A DNA stretch of 64,000 nucleotides from Sipunculus nudus (GCA_026874595.1 CM049312.1:80186929-80250928), one strand, 5' to 3'; counted from the first letter of the stretch, positions 10,801 to 21,389 are shown. Notes: a model not told the origin generated them from the sequence alone. Made by a program: numbers and translations.

Positions 10801-12561
10801 TCTGGCACTGTTCGGTATCTTTAATGGCGGAGCAACGGCCATGTTCTGTAAAGTTTTGTACCAGAACTGACTGGGCCACCTCGGTGCAATGATTGTTGCT
10901 TCTGCTCTCTGATCGCGTATGACCGATAGCACCTGGGGAATTAACCTGAAGGGAGCGTTTACAAAGTTCATCTCCTCTCCCCAATTTTGTTGTGACAGAG
11001 CATCTATGCCCTCTGTCTGAGGCTCCCAGTAGCGCGAATTGAACCTTGGCAGCTGAGTGTTTGTCACACTTGCAAACCTGTCGACGGTATGCGGGCCGAA
11101 AAGACGGTCTATAAGTTCGAACAATTTTGGATGCAGCTGCCAATTGTAAATGTCCACTATTCTTGATAACCTGTCGGCTTCCTGATTTGCTGATCCCTTT
11201 ATATGAGCAGCCTGTATATGTATGTTCCGGTCGTGACTGAGTCGCCAGATCGCGGCTGCAATATTTGTCAAGTCTTTGCACGGGCCCCCTTTGTTGACTA
11301 TATACGCAAGGGCCGTAACATTGTCCGTGAGGATTTGAATGGATTTGTCCTGTATAATATCTTCGAACGTTTGCAGACCCATGAGAATTGCCATCAGTTC
11401 TCGATAATTGGATGACTGGTGAGCCATGCGATGAGTCCATTGTCCGGATGCATGCCTCTCTCCTAAGGTGGCTCCCCAAGCCAGATGGGAGGCATCGGTT
11501 ACGAGTTGCATCTGTACGGGTCGTACTTGTACAGGACAGACGTTCCATTCTGAGACGTAACTCAGCCACCACTGCAGCTCCTGTTGAACCTCTTGACCGA
11601 GATACAGCAGGGATTCCCAAGTCTCTCTCTGACGTAGTAGACGGTATGTGCCCCTGAGCAGCAGCTTTGCAGGCATGATCACTTGTGCCATTGCAACACA
11701 TTGGCCTGCAATGGATGCAAGCCGTCTGGCGGTAACTGAAGGGGCTGATAATACTTGGCGGATTGAGCGACGAAGCTTGCGAATTCTCTCCCCCGTGATT
11801 GATATGTCTGGGAAACCTGATTTCCCATGTGACCTGATTATGTTCCCCAAGTATTTCACCTCTTTCCTTGGCATAAGCGACGATTTTTCGAAATTTACTG
11901 TCCATCCTAACTCTGATAATGTTTGAATCAGTTGATCTAAATGGTCTGTGAAACAGGCAGGTCTGCTCATAAGAATAAAATCATCAACAAATAATACAAT
12001 TCTTAAACCCAATGACCTCAGATATGCTACTACAGGTCTCAAAATTTTACAAAAATAATACGGACTCAAAGCTAACCCGAAAGGCAATTTCTTATATCTA
12101 TAATACTTTCCTTTCCATCGAAATCCCAGCAAGTCACGATGCTCCTGCTTCACAGGTACATGCAGGAACCCATCTTTTAAATCAACTGTCGCTAAATCAT
12201 CATCTCTCTGTATTAATGATTTTACAGTACGTATGTCTTCGTAAGCACATTTTGGTGTATTACAAGCTAGGTTAAGAAACCGCAAGTCTATGACCAGACG
12301 AAACTTATTCTGTTTCTTAGGAACAATGTTAATCGGGCTAACACACTTTGGCTTGTGAGAACACAGCTCAATTGCATCTAGTAATAACAAACGACTAATT
12401 TCTTTGTCTAAAAATTTGCACTGAGCAACTGAAAACAGAGGATTCTGCAAATGAAAACTGCACTGATCTTTTGATAATTCAATAGGTACACCATGCCTTA
12501 CCCAATTGATAATATTATCTGAAGCACCAATACGTTCCCATGCACCAGGGACTAATACCAT
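10711..12561 (-). CDS. Reverse transcriptase - RNase H polyprotein
   Basis: 616 residues from an ATG at 12561. The RT domain covers about residues 75-245: VIDLRFLN, the first catalytic Asp in TVDLKDGF (127 or 130), LPFGLALSPYYF, and the catalytic pair FVDDF (Asp193-194). RNase H spans about 350-470 with Asp356 (TDASH), Glu388 (NYREL), Asp413 (LTDN) and Asp463 (EADRLSR). Residues 480-575 form the conserved downstream domain of DIRS-order elements (VDRFAS, LPRFNSR, VNAPFRLI, APRWPSQFW), which resembles the DNA N6-adenine methyltransferase-like region but has NAPF in place of a DPPY/NPPF box. It copies the element's RNA to DNA in the cytoplasm or nucleus. There is no protease or integrase. All catalytic residues are present. 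A 319-bp gap separates it from gag. Confidence 0.95.
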   Translation of the reverse strand: MVLVPGAWERIGASDNIINWVRHGVPIELSKDQCSFHLQNPLFSVAQCKFLDKEISRLLLLDAIELCSHKPKCVSPINIVPKKQNKFRLVIDLRFLNLACNTPKCAYEDIRTVKSLIQRDDDLATVDLKDGFLHVPVKQEHRDLLGFRWKGKYYRYKKLPFGLALSPYYFCKILRPVVAYLRSLGLRIVLFVDDFILMSRPACFTDHLDQLIQTLSELGWTVNFEKSSLMPRKEVKYLGNIIRSHGKSGFPDISITGERIRKLRRSIRQVLSAPSVTARRLASIAGQCVAMAQVIMPAKLLLRGTYRLLRQRETWESLLYLGQEVQQELQWWLSYVSEWNVCPVQVRPVQMQLVTDASHLAWGATLGERHASGQWTHRMAHQSSNYRELMAILMGLQTFEDIIQDKSIQILTDNVTALAYIVNKGGPCKDLTNIAAAIWRLSHDRNIHIQAAHIKGSANQEADRLSRIVDIYNWQLHPKLFELIDRLFGPHTVDRFASVTNTQLPRFNSRYWEPQTEGIDALSQQNWGEEMNFVNAPFRLIPQVLSVIRDQRAEATIIAPRWPSQFWYKTLQNMAVAPPLKIPNSARAMRFRGARPEPWKNRRWRIYAWRVSGKNV

Positions 12562-12880
12562 GTTACAATGACAAACCGTATTAAATGTAGTAAATCAACA
12601 TGTACAATTATATGTTCAAGTCTCAGCTATCAGCTGACATATCAGTCAAGGAACCTCTCAATATAATTGTTCAAAGCACAAACAGTATGACAAGTTAATA
12701 TATAGATTCCCATGTGAGCATCTAATCAATTGTAACAACATGGAACATAATAACCAGCTGGTTTATAACAAAAATGTCAAATGTTGATTCAGGATCCACG
12801 TCTGATCCGGCAGGATCTATTCTCTTTTGGGGGCGCTAGGCTCACCCCATAACTTACACTGACGGGCATTATTCTGGCCC
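12562..12880 (-). other. Internal non-coding gap between gag and RT
   Basis: No ORF of note on the element strand. The RT frame could begin upstream of its first ATG by a non-ATG start or by splicing, but nothing decides this. It holds no repeat shared with A or B. Confidence 0.4.
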
Positions 12881-13831
12881 TCACGCATTCTGATCATTTA
12901 CGTTTTGGCCTCCTGATTGAGGTTTCCTGTAGAACTGCCGATTAGCAGTGGCATGTGTGTAATAATCCTGATTAGAGCGGTCCCTGTAGAATCCGCCTCT
13001 CTGGCCTCTGCTATAGCGACCCCGGCCTCTGGTCCCAGTCTGATACTGTGTGGCGCTGGCTGCAGCAATAGTGGCAGCACTTTTGAGATTGTCTAGGGTC
13101 TCTGCAGTGAAGAGAGAAGTGTTCTTTTGGATGTTTCTAAACAATTTTGTAGTTGTAGCATCAAATTGTCCCTGGACTACAAGACTAGCCAGCTCATCTT
13201 GCAGATATTTTAACTGCGCATATTGTACTGTAAAGATTTTCATCAGTTCAACTTCAGTAAGGCTGTCTGTATGACCAAACAGAGAAATCAGCAATCTTAA
13301 TGTTGTTTCCGCATATTTTGCACTGTTAGTCGCTATGGCGTGAGCGGTGCGTGTCTCTTTAGTTATGCCTTGCGTTCCCTTGGGCAAAATACAGTCAGGC
13401 GGTAAATGGACTCTCTGAACAGAATCAGCGATAGACTTATATTCGGACTGGACGTCTTCATTGACTGGAGCTGTAAAAACACTGTGTTTAGGTCTCACCT
13501 CAGTCTGTTGATCTCCAGCAGCAGGACAGTCGGAAGGACTGGTCAAGGTACTGGGTGCGTCAGGCATCTGACGGTGATCGTGGGCGATATTAGCCCCATT
13601 TACGGTCTCTTGGGTAGCACTGATTTGCTTGACATCCGGTGATTTAAATTTGTCAGTCAATATACTTAGCTTTGCAAGTATACCTGCGTTTGTTTCTTCT
13701 ATTTTCTGTAGCCTGGCATCATTGTCATGCCTGAATTGCTCAAATTCCGTTCGGTCTATCTTGCTCATGGTCAGTTGAATGCAAAAAGCCGTGTTCCCGC
13801 GATGAACACTGGGAATAGACTGACTGGCCAT
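12881..13831 (-). CDS. Gag-like protein of the retrotransposon
   Basis: First ORF of the element, 316 residues from the ATG at 13831 (first residues MASQSIPS); a further in-frame ATG at 13768 begins MSKIDRTEF, and the frame is open upstream to 13849 without ATG. N-terminal residues after MSKID are heptad-like and charged (FEQFRHDNDARLQKIEETN), suggesting a coiled coil. The middle is helical. The C-terminus is an Arg-Gly-rich tail (GTRGRGRYSRGQRGGFYRD) suited to RNA binding, and there is no CCHC zinc knuckle. Position and features fit a nucleocapsid-like Gag of DIRS/Ngaro elements; no sequence family was recognised. The ATG at 13831 lies inside repeat A1. Confidence 0.8.
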   Translation of the reverse strand: MASQSIPSVHRGNTAFCIQLTMSKIDRTEFEQFRHDNDARLQKIEETNAGILAKLSILTDKFKSPDVKQISATQETVNGANIAHDHRQMPDAPSTLTSPSDCPAAGDQQTEVRPKHSVFTAPVNEDVQSEYKSIADSVQRVHLPPDCILPKGTQGITKETRTAHAIATNSAKYAETTLRLLISLFGHTDSLTEVELMKIFTVQYAQLKYLQDELASLVVQGQFDATTTKLFRNIQKNTSLFTAETLDNLKSAATIAAASATQYQTGTRGRGRYSRGQRGGFYRDRSNQDYYTHATANRQFYRKPQSGGQNVNDQNA

Positions 13832-13889
13832 CGTTGGCTGGAGAGCCAACAGATGGCGCTACCTGCTAAGGGGTTTGGGCTGACGCTAG
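13806..13889 (-). repeat. Split direct repeat A1 (5' end of element)
   Basis: 84 bp identical to A2. Its outer base, G13889, is the 5' boundary; the flank continues GGACCTAATGG. It contains the probable gag start and, by analogy with the family, should hold or adjoin the promoter; no promoter motif was identified. Confidence 0.9.
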
Positions 13890-14224
13890 GGACCTAATGG
13901 GGAAATATTAAAATTATTGATTATTCAGCTTAATAGGGCATAATCCCGCAAAATAAAACAAATTTGTCCTAGAAGAGCGCGCCTCCGATACGTCTGCCGA
14001 ATTTGGGGAGTCATATCAGAACGGAAAAGGTAAACCGTGGACTAGAAAAACCCAACTCCGTATTATTAATTATATAGAAGATTTAGATATAGATAGATGA
14101 AGATGGCATCATCGTTCATGCTTATTAGCTTAATTCATCAAGACCAATAAGCACACCAAATCTGTTGACATTCCATTAGGCCGTTCCTGAGTAATCTGGC
14201 AATTTACGTGTAGTTTGCATTATT

Positions 14225-14935
14225 AGTGGAAATTATGCCCAGTAACTCGGAGAATATTGGTCACAGTGACTTAATTTCAGGTTTCTGAGGAGAACTTTTG
14301 AGGTACTCCCTCAAGGTAGAAGATTCTAGGTCCATTGGTAAGGATTTGTGCCCTGCTTTCGTATCGAATTTTTAATTATTCTTGGGGGGGGGGGGTATTA
14401 TAAGCACCGTAGCTCGGAGGGTGTGGGTAGTAGAGAACTTATGTCAGGTTTCCAAGAAGACTGTTCATGAACCTCCCTGCATCTCAAGTTAGAAGATTCT
14501 AGATCCAGTGGTTACAATTTTTACCCTCTTGACAGACGACTGCATCTTTAAAGATCTCAAAAATAAAGAAAATATTCGTAAAAGATTGAAAAAAAATCTA
14601 GGCGGTGCCACCAGTCTGCAGAAACTGATAAAAGCCTCCATGATCAATATGCATGCAAAGAATCATGGTGATCAATGCATTAGTTGTTCAGATGCTTAGG
14701 CTTTTGTATCATATTTTTCATTTTTCTTGGGGGTACTTCTGAGCCCCATAGCTGGGAGGATATAGGTAACAGAGACCTAATTTCAAGTTTCCGAGGAAGT
14801 TATTATGGACCTTCCTGGATGTCAAGTGAGAAGATTCCAGGTCCAGCGTTTCGATTTGTTCCCTGTAAACGGACAAACGGCAGGACAAGAGTGATCGCTA
14901 TAGTTTAGGTAACTTACATTCAGCTAAGCTTAAAA
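14225..14935 (+). repeat. Dispersed repeat R1, about three head-to-tail segments
   Basis: Segments starting near 14238, 14408 and 14738 share the order AG(C/T)[TC]CGGAG.ATA..GGT, ACAGAGACCTAATTTCA, GTTTCCGAGGA, a CTCCCT/CTTCCTGGATGTCAAG block, AGAAGATTC(T/C)AG(A/G)TCCA, and a CCCTGTAAACGGACAAACGG tail on the last. The middle part (GGTGCCACCAGTCTGCAG, AAGAATCATGG.GATCAATG) recurs at 35860-35940. Family type unknown; short ORFs here are not protein-like. Confidence 0.6.
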
Positions 14936-15585
14936 CGCGAAAAACTTAGATAAAAGTGTACTCATAAACAATTCATTTGTTACCCCCCGCCCCGGTTCCA
15001 ACAAAGTCTGACACTATCTTTATATGTATTACAGGGAATATCTTTTTTAGCTGTATCTTTACTAATTTTTCAATAATTCTTACTGAGAGAGTTTGGTTGA
15101 GGTTATTCGGAATCTTAAAATATATATGTAATACCATCACCTGAGAGAAATAACATGTGAAGGTTTTCTAGGTGCAATATTTAGTGCGATTTTGTAAGCC
15201 TCTGAACAGTTAAAGATCAATAAAAATTAAAGCTTGTTGGAGTTAATTATGTTCGCAAGCAGCTGTGTTTTCCCCTACAAATACATTTTTGTCTAATCAT
15301 TCTAACAAAAAATTATGCACCCAGTACTTCTTGGCAGCTGACAAATAACCAGCCTGATAATATCCGAAGAGTATACAGGTATTATAGATAATGCGGCCAT
15401 TTTGTTTGCCGAACCCGTTTATCACGTCTAACTTAAACTAGTTATCTTTAACAGGAAGAGTCTTGTATCAATTTCACACCCATGAATCATTTTTGGCCGG
15501 TTATCACCAAGTTTCCAGAGTTATAGATACAACAGAATTTACGCATCCGCACTTCTGACTGTGAATATATATATATATATGTTAA

Positions 15586-15598
15586 TGAATCATTTTTG
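15586..15598. other. LINE target-site duplication, left copy
   Basis: TGAATCATTTTTG, repeated exactly at 16103-16115 on the other side of the insertion. The same 13-mer also occurs at about 15483, 103 bp upstream. Confidence 0.7.
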
Positions 15599-16102
15599 AA
15601 TGAATGAATGAATGAATAGAAATTTATTCTGAAATAAAAGGCCTCAGGCCCATGGTTCCATAAAGAGCATGTGTTAAGAATCATAAAAATTCAACAATTA
15701 AAAAATGTGACAGCATAACATGAACTAACAAATATGCATTAGAATACAATCTTGAATGAAAATGTTGTATGAAAAATGTATGAGCATTATTGTAAGGGCA
15801 TTATTATCTGCCATCAGAGATGTAATTGTACTTAAATCATCAATATACTTGATTCTCAAGTCTGTATACAATATGGGCATTTCATGATAAAATGATGCTC
15901 ATCTTCCACAACAGCTTCTACATATCTTAGATAATATTTACAAAACCTTTCATCCCATGGAGTATTACTATGCCTTCCTTTTTCTACTTCTAAATTATGT
16001 AATGAACATCTTAGTCTTGAAAGACTTTTCCTATAATTAACATTCTGTAGAACTGTTAAATATTTTTCAGTGTTTAAAGTTAATTTAAAAGTTGAGTATG
16101 TG
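15599..16102 (-). mobile_element. 5'-truncated non-LTR retrotransposon (LINE) 3' end
   Basis: A 504-bp minus-strand insertion between 13-bp target duplications. On the minus strand, 16102-15856 encodes the C-terminal end of a LINE ORF2: SLSRLRCSLHNLEVEKGRH, then FCKYY, then VVEDEHHFIMKCPYC. This is the usual Cys/His-containing tail that follows the reverse transcriptase (ERFCxxC...EDExHFLxxCP). A 3' UTR follows and the element ends in an (ATTC)n tail at 15599-15616. Only the last ~80 codons remain, so this is a dead-on-arrival copy. The clade cannot be assigned from this piece. Confidence 0.8.
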
Positions 16103-16115
16103 TGAATCATTTTTG

Positions 16116-19100
16116 CTTAATCATTTAACAGATTTCGACAAGACATCTTCAGTTAACTGCGATACAGTATAAGGTGTATAGGTATTTTGAATGCTTTATA
16201 ATAATGTTTTAAGAAATTAAGAACCCGGTTCAAAATACTGCTGGTGCGTGTGGAGCTTTTTAGTTCTGACATATTTTAGGATGAGCTTTATTCCGTTATC
16301 AAGTAAAATGAAAATATTTAGTCATACTTCAAAAACCATTTTCGAATTTAGTTCTTATACATTATATATATGTTACAATTTAACACGCAAATGCTACTGT
16401 AATTTTCTACATTAAATCTGGATACATTAATACACACAGCCATATATCCAACCCCATAGAAAGGAAATGAAAATATCATTTGTAGTAGTGCGTTAATGTT
16501 GTTTATAGGTCATCATAATTTGAATACGCACAGGTGTTATTTTATAACCATGGTTGTTACAGTATCCTTTAATCGCTATTATAAATCACTTTCTGTGATT
16601 TATGGGCGTCTTCCAGGACGCCGTTTTGAAAAGTACGTTATATGGCAGATCAGAGGTTATCAACTAAGTAATCTAAATATCTAAATAGTGGCTTTTTTGT
16701 CGACGCTGAAATAAAAATAGTTGTATATTACATCGGTTTGGAGCAAATCCTATAGCTATAAATAAAAGAGAGATTTAATTTGGAATATAAAGTAAACGTT
16801 CATATAATAATTAAGTATATTTAGTTTTTTTTTTTTTTATTTTTTTCACAAAATATTTCTATGTATAAATGGCTGTCAGTTCAGAAATAACTGAAAAAAT
16901 CTCAGGCAGAAATAAATGTGATCGATTCAGAATGATAGTTATTCTGAATGTATCGTATTTAATTGATAGGTTTTCTCTGCCATGCATTAGGGCATCTCAC
17001 ATTTATGAGCCTCCTATATGGATTTACACTTGAAACTTATTGATTTTAAAGACAATTTTGCAAAATTATAAACGTAACTAAAATAGCACTAGCCTTTTGA
17101 TGGCAAGTAAATCAGTAAATAAATCCAGTTCGGTGCATTCATTAGGAACAGATTATATGCAACATATGATATACACGTAAAAAACCTGAATGAAATAATT
17201 AAAATCTTGATAAACCAAGCTATTGCGTTCATACATAGATATACTTTCAGGATGGTCTTTAACGCATAAGCAAACAAAAAACAAATTTACCTTTTCATAC
17301 GGACTTTAGGAAGAACACTTTTTGTGCGCACAAACGATTAATTTTATTTATTATTTTTTCTATCGGCAGAGCCATAATACATGGAATTTAGCCACCTTTC
17401 CAATAGAAATTACACATAATTTATCCCTTTTCCATTCTTTTAAAAACATTCTTCTATGGAATCTGTGCCACATTACACATTAAAAATAATACTAAAGACC
17501 TCATATGAATTTATTTTTCTCTTTTTTTCACAGTTTTTGATACCCTATAATAAATTTTCATTTTTTTCAATGATTTTCTTTTCCTCAATGACATCACATG
17601 AATAAATGAAAATATAACGTTACAAAGGTCTTCGGAACAATAATATCAGTAACATATATTAAAAAACTAACGATTAACACACATTATATAGTTACAAAAT
17701 TAAATAATAATAGGATATGTATAACTCAACTTCAAGATACGTTTACGCTGGCATTATCAAGCGAATATGAACACAATAAAATATAAATAGGTATTAAAAC
17801 CGCATGCTTTAAATACCTTATTTTATCATATACATTTGGAAAAAAATTATCAAAGAAAAAAGGCGAGCGGCGAACCCGTAGAACAATATTGTAAAGCTAT
17901 ACCATACTTAATTGACATGTATAGTTTGATGTTGTTTATTCAGATCACCGCGGCCTGGCTGATCAAAATGAAAAGGACCTGAGACAAGGTTACGTGGTCA
18001 TTTATATGCTTGTTTTCCGTCTAGGGTAAGGAAAGACCAAATGTTAATGTAAATCATGTGTTTTGTGCCATTCTGCAGCCGTGGGAAAATTAAATGTTTG
18101 TATAACATGTAATAGTATCCTACACAGGGGCGGACTGTTTAAAAAAATTGGAGTGTATGAAACGCATTTCACAGCTAGATTTGGGCTGAGAGATGACTTT
18201 AAAAATAGCGAAGTGAAGCACACTACCCTGGCCCAGTGAACAAGTGTGCCGTGAATGCCACAAGACCTTTCTCATAACTATCACCCGCAGAAGTAGGGTA
18301 GAACATAGCGCCATCTCGGCCCTCTGACCTTCAACCAGGAACGCATTTTAAGGCCCTATAATGATGCAAATATTTTCGTCATTTCTGACAACGCATTATG
18401 GCCTACTATTGCATTCTATTTGACATAAACTAGATCAATTGTTAGCATATTTAGTGTACTTTCTAACAACACCTAACATGAACGAGCAAAATTCATTCTG
18501 TTTTATCTAAAAATATTGGTCAACCCCTCCGCGTGTTTGGTGAATTCCTGAACGCATGAATGTGTATGTGAGATTCAAGTATTTTATATTAACTATGATT
18601 CGGGCATTTTAGCAAGTTTCAAGTATTTAATGACGCCAGTGGTTTTGGCAGTCATTATATATTAATGATTTGTTTTACATTTGCTTTAAATGTACTTTCA
18701 ACTGCAAACTGGCAGTCGTTTATTTATACACACAAGTCGTTGCTCCTTTTAGAAGTGTTAACTTCCCTCAAGCCGGGAATTCTGATTTATAACATAAAAC
18801 GTGGGAAAAAACCACATCGCAAAACCATGCGTGTATCTACAGCTTGACAACAGCATGCTTTTCTCCATCAAAACCTCCATGGACATGATCAAAATAATGT
18901 CAGCCAGTGTATAAATGTCCTGCATACGTTTGCGTATAGAATATACCAAAACTTGTTTTCTCGATCCCTTTTCCGGTATTCTTTCAGCTTCTTTTTTTAT
19001 ATACAACATATTTTGCCATTTCGTATGCCCTTGCATAGCTTTTATTGTGGCTTGTTCCTGTTCTGAACGTATGTACTAGAAGTTCGTAAAAGAAAACGGG

Positions 19101-20020
19101 GGACAGGGGTAATGCAACACAAGTTAAAGACTAAAAATATCTGGCTTTGGATGTAAAGTGGCCTGTGAAAAAGTTGTTCTTTCGTAGATACTGTTTTAGA
19201 TATATTATGTCCTTCGCTATTTTTCACAAGTATTGTACAAAACATTATTCACACAGAATGATTTGTCTTTTTACGACATTTGACGTAGCTTCGTAGTTAT
19301 GGCGTTAGTTGTTGGAACAAAAATGTCATGTGTTATCTGGCTTATTTCAACAAGGTATACATTTAACTATTATCATATTACCTTCAACCGCAGTGACGCA
19401 GTGACGCCTAAACTTGGATCTTCCCAGAGAAAAATCAACCTACTAAGATTAAAACAAATAGGTTTAAAAGGACTGGTCTTGTTATGAATAGGAGTCGCTT
19501 ATAGGTCCAATATTACGTGATAAATCAATGATTCTTGAATAACACGTTTATTCGTTCAGGACACTTTCATGCTTAGTTCATTGCAACATTGGTCAGGGCA
19601 TTTACCTAGTCTTCTTGTTAGATTACACTCAAATGAACCTAAACTGGAGAATGTAGTGAACACTTAAACTGTGCCCCACATGTATACATTATGGTTTTTA
19701 CCAATGTAGATGCATGCCAATGCAATGCAGATCTTAATATTTACTCATGATAACGTTCTACATTAAGGGTCACCAACGGCCACGATCGCGTGCTTTGTGA
19801 GTAAAAGGATTCCTAAAACAGACGTCGAACCGTCCTGACAACAAACCCCCCCCCTCCCGGAGGCTTTCTGCAGCGTCGGTCTCTTTATACTTATTAAAGC
19901 ATATAGTGGCACTACTTATAACTTAACTAACTAGCTAACTTAACTAAGTTCATGTCCATCTGCAGAATTCCATTCCGTTGTCGGGATGCGTGAAAAGGCA
20001 GTATCACACGCCTCCTTTCA
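16116..20020. other. Gene-free stretch, AT-rich
   Basis: About 3.9 kb with only short ORFs (up to 92 codons) of low-complexity or random composition on both strands. No exon with a convincing protein motif, no microsatellite longer than a T run near 16827, and no terminal repeats were recognised. Confidence 0.4.
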
Positions 20021-20022
20021 TT

Positions 20023-20302
20023 TTATACACTGGTGTTAACCAGCCCTGGTGACTCTGCACCTGCGGGTCCTGGGTACGTAATTTTCCACTTTGCTGGGTC
20101 ATACCACCGAGGTACCCCGAAAGGCGCACTCGTTAGTGAGTGAAACACGGCAGTTGGGCACGGCCTTCCCATTAAGCCTGCAGAGCGCTCACCTGAGTGG
20201 GGCCGACAGTGAAAAATCCCACCACCTTGGCTCAGATTCGAACTCGGACTCTCCCGGCTTTGAGTCTGTGCTCTACCCCTGAGCCGCATAGGCCGGTTGC
20301 AG
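20023..20302 (-). mobile_element. tRNA-derived SINE-like element
   Basis: On the minus strand the head reads GCGGCTCAGGGGTAGAGC (D-arm and A box: GCTC...GAGC pairing), followed about 35 bp later by the B box GAGTTCGAATC. It continues into a GC-rich body (20050-20220) that resembles no tRNA. The anticodon and T stems do not pair well, so this is a polymerase III-type SINE rather than a working tRNA. The right boundary in element sense is not sharp. Confidence 0.6.
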
Positions 20303-20689
20303 TAAGGTCATTTGATTCCTTGTTTTAACGGATATAGAAAGAAGCGATTGAATTAGGACAATTGCGTATTTAGGGCGCCTCTGTTTTTAATACACATCTT
20401 CGTACTAGGTAAGGGACGACTATACACTCATTTAGTTTACATTTTCTTCAATTGCTCGATAGAACCCACCCAAAAATAGGGATTTAAGCGACTGTGCTTT
20501 TAGCAATAAGCTTTCACGAACAAAAACTAACTTTTGCAAGTTATAAATTTACTAATAATTATAAACTAAGGCTACAGAGACAATAATATATGACATCACC
20601 ACTAATACCTTTGCACTTTACATGATACTGTTAGCAGGAGAATTTAAATACCGTATACAAAGGTAAATTTGAACAGCTGGTGAGAAATC

Positions 20690-20910
20690 GCTGATGAATT
20701 TAAATATAATCACCCTCCGGGATAAATATTGTTATAACCTGTTAACTTCCTGAAACATTAATTGTTAATAACACAGACATATGAGTTCCTTTGTTATGAT
20801 AAGGATATGTGAACGTTTATCTGTACTTTCATTTTTAATAATTACCTTTATATACGTCATCTTCTGTGGTAATTAGTATCATTATCATTATATAAAATAA
20901 AATTACACAT
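20690..20910 (+). repeat. Dispersed repeat R2, copy 1
   Basis: Shares with 26480-26690 and 29690-29880 the ordered blocks TATTGT.ATAA, GTT.CCTGA.A, TTAATTGTTAA, GTTATGATAAG, TAATTACC(C)TTATAT and GTCATC.T.TGTGGTTATTA. Copies differ by many substitutions. No terminal repeats were recognised. Confidence 0.55.
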
Positions 20911-21386
20911 ATATGCGGGCTGCTTGATAATGGGCAAATACATCACACCCACAAACCTATTTTCAGCACGATGTTAATATTATAAAGGTAGTAAAACCTA
21001 AGGGTTTATTATTATTTAATAAAATAAATGACACCACGCAACAAAAATATTACCTCAGCCTGTCTTTAAATATAAACTTTATCATAAGGGGCATGTTATT
21101 TTTTTATTGCACAAAAAATATGTTGAGCTCTCAGTTAAGATAAAGTACCATGTTATTATATTCCTCTAAATTAAAATAATATAAGTGGGGTGGTTTGTTA
21201 GGTGGTTTCCTTTTTTCAGTGTTTGCAGGATGTGGCTAATCCCAAGATTGATATTGGTGATCAATTAATCTTTAACAGTATTTGCATTATGACACATATA
21301 GAGGGTGTATCCAGTTGAAAGTGTCTAGAGTAATCCGAATCTGGTTAAAAATTCAATGTTTTTTTAATCATAAAAAAGACCGATCC

Positions 21387-21389
<3 letters not shown>

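Larger units (their letters stand above)
9344..13889 (-). mobile_element. Intact Ngaro/PAT-type tyrosine-recombinase retrotransposon (DIRS order)
   Basis: A 4546-bp element on the minus strand. In element order it has repeat A1 (13889-13806), gag ORF, RT-RNase H ORF, tyrosine recombinase ORF, then B1 (9685-9603), A2 (9603-9520) and B2 (9426-9344). A1 equals A2 (84/84) and B1 equals B2 (83/83). This is the split-direct-repeat layout of Ngaro and PAT elements; DIRS-1 itself has inverted termini. B1 and A2 abut, sharing one G, which is what a circle joining B2 to A1 should look like. All three ORFs are open, so the copy is recent and may be competent. There is no target duplication, as expected for recombinase-mediated insertion. 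Confidence 0.92.

Noticed and set aside
11152-11905. N-terminal 400 codons of the long minus-strand frame 9713-11905 as part of the recombinase
   Set aside because: They overlap the RNase H and following domain, whose motifs are clearly in the other frame. The composition (many Ser, Arg and Cys, no motif) is that of a shadow frame.
10395-12275. Several + strand ORFs of 70-131 codons across the retroelement
   Set aside because: They are antisense shadows of the RT and recombinase ORFs and show no motifs of their own.
20230-20300. A functional tRNA gene on the minus strand
   Set aside because: A and B boxes and a D-arm are present, but anticodon and T stems do not pair properly and the homology extends into a long non-tRNA body, so a SINE is the better call.
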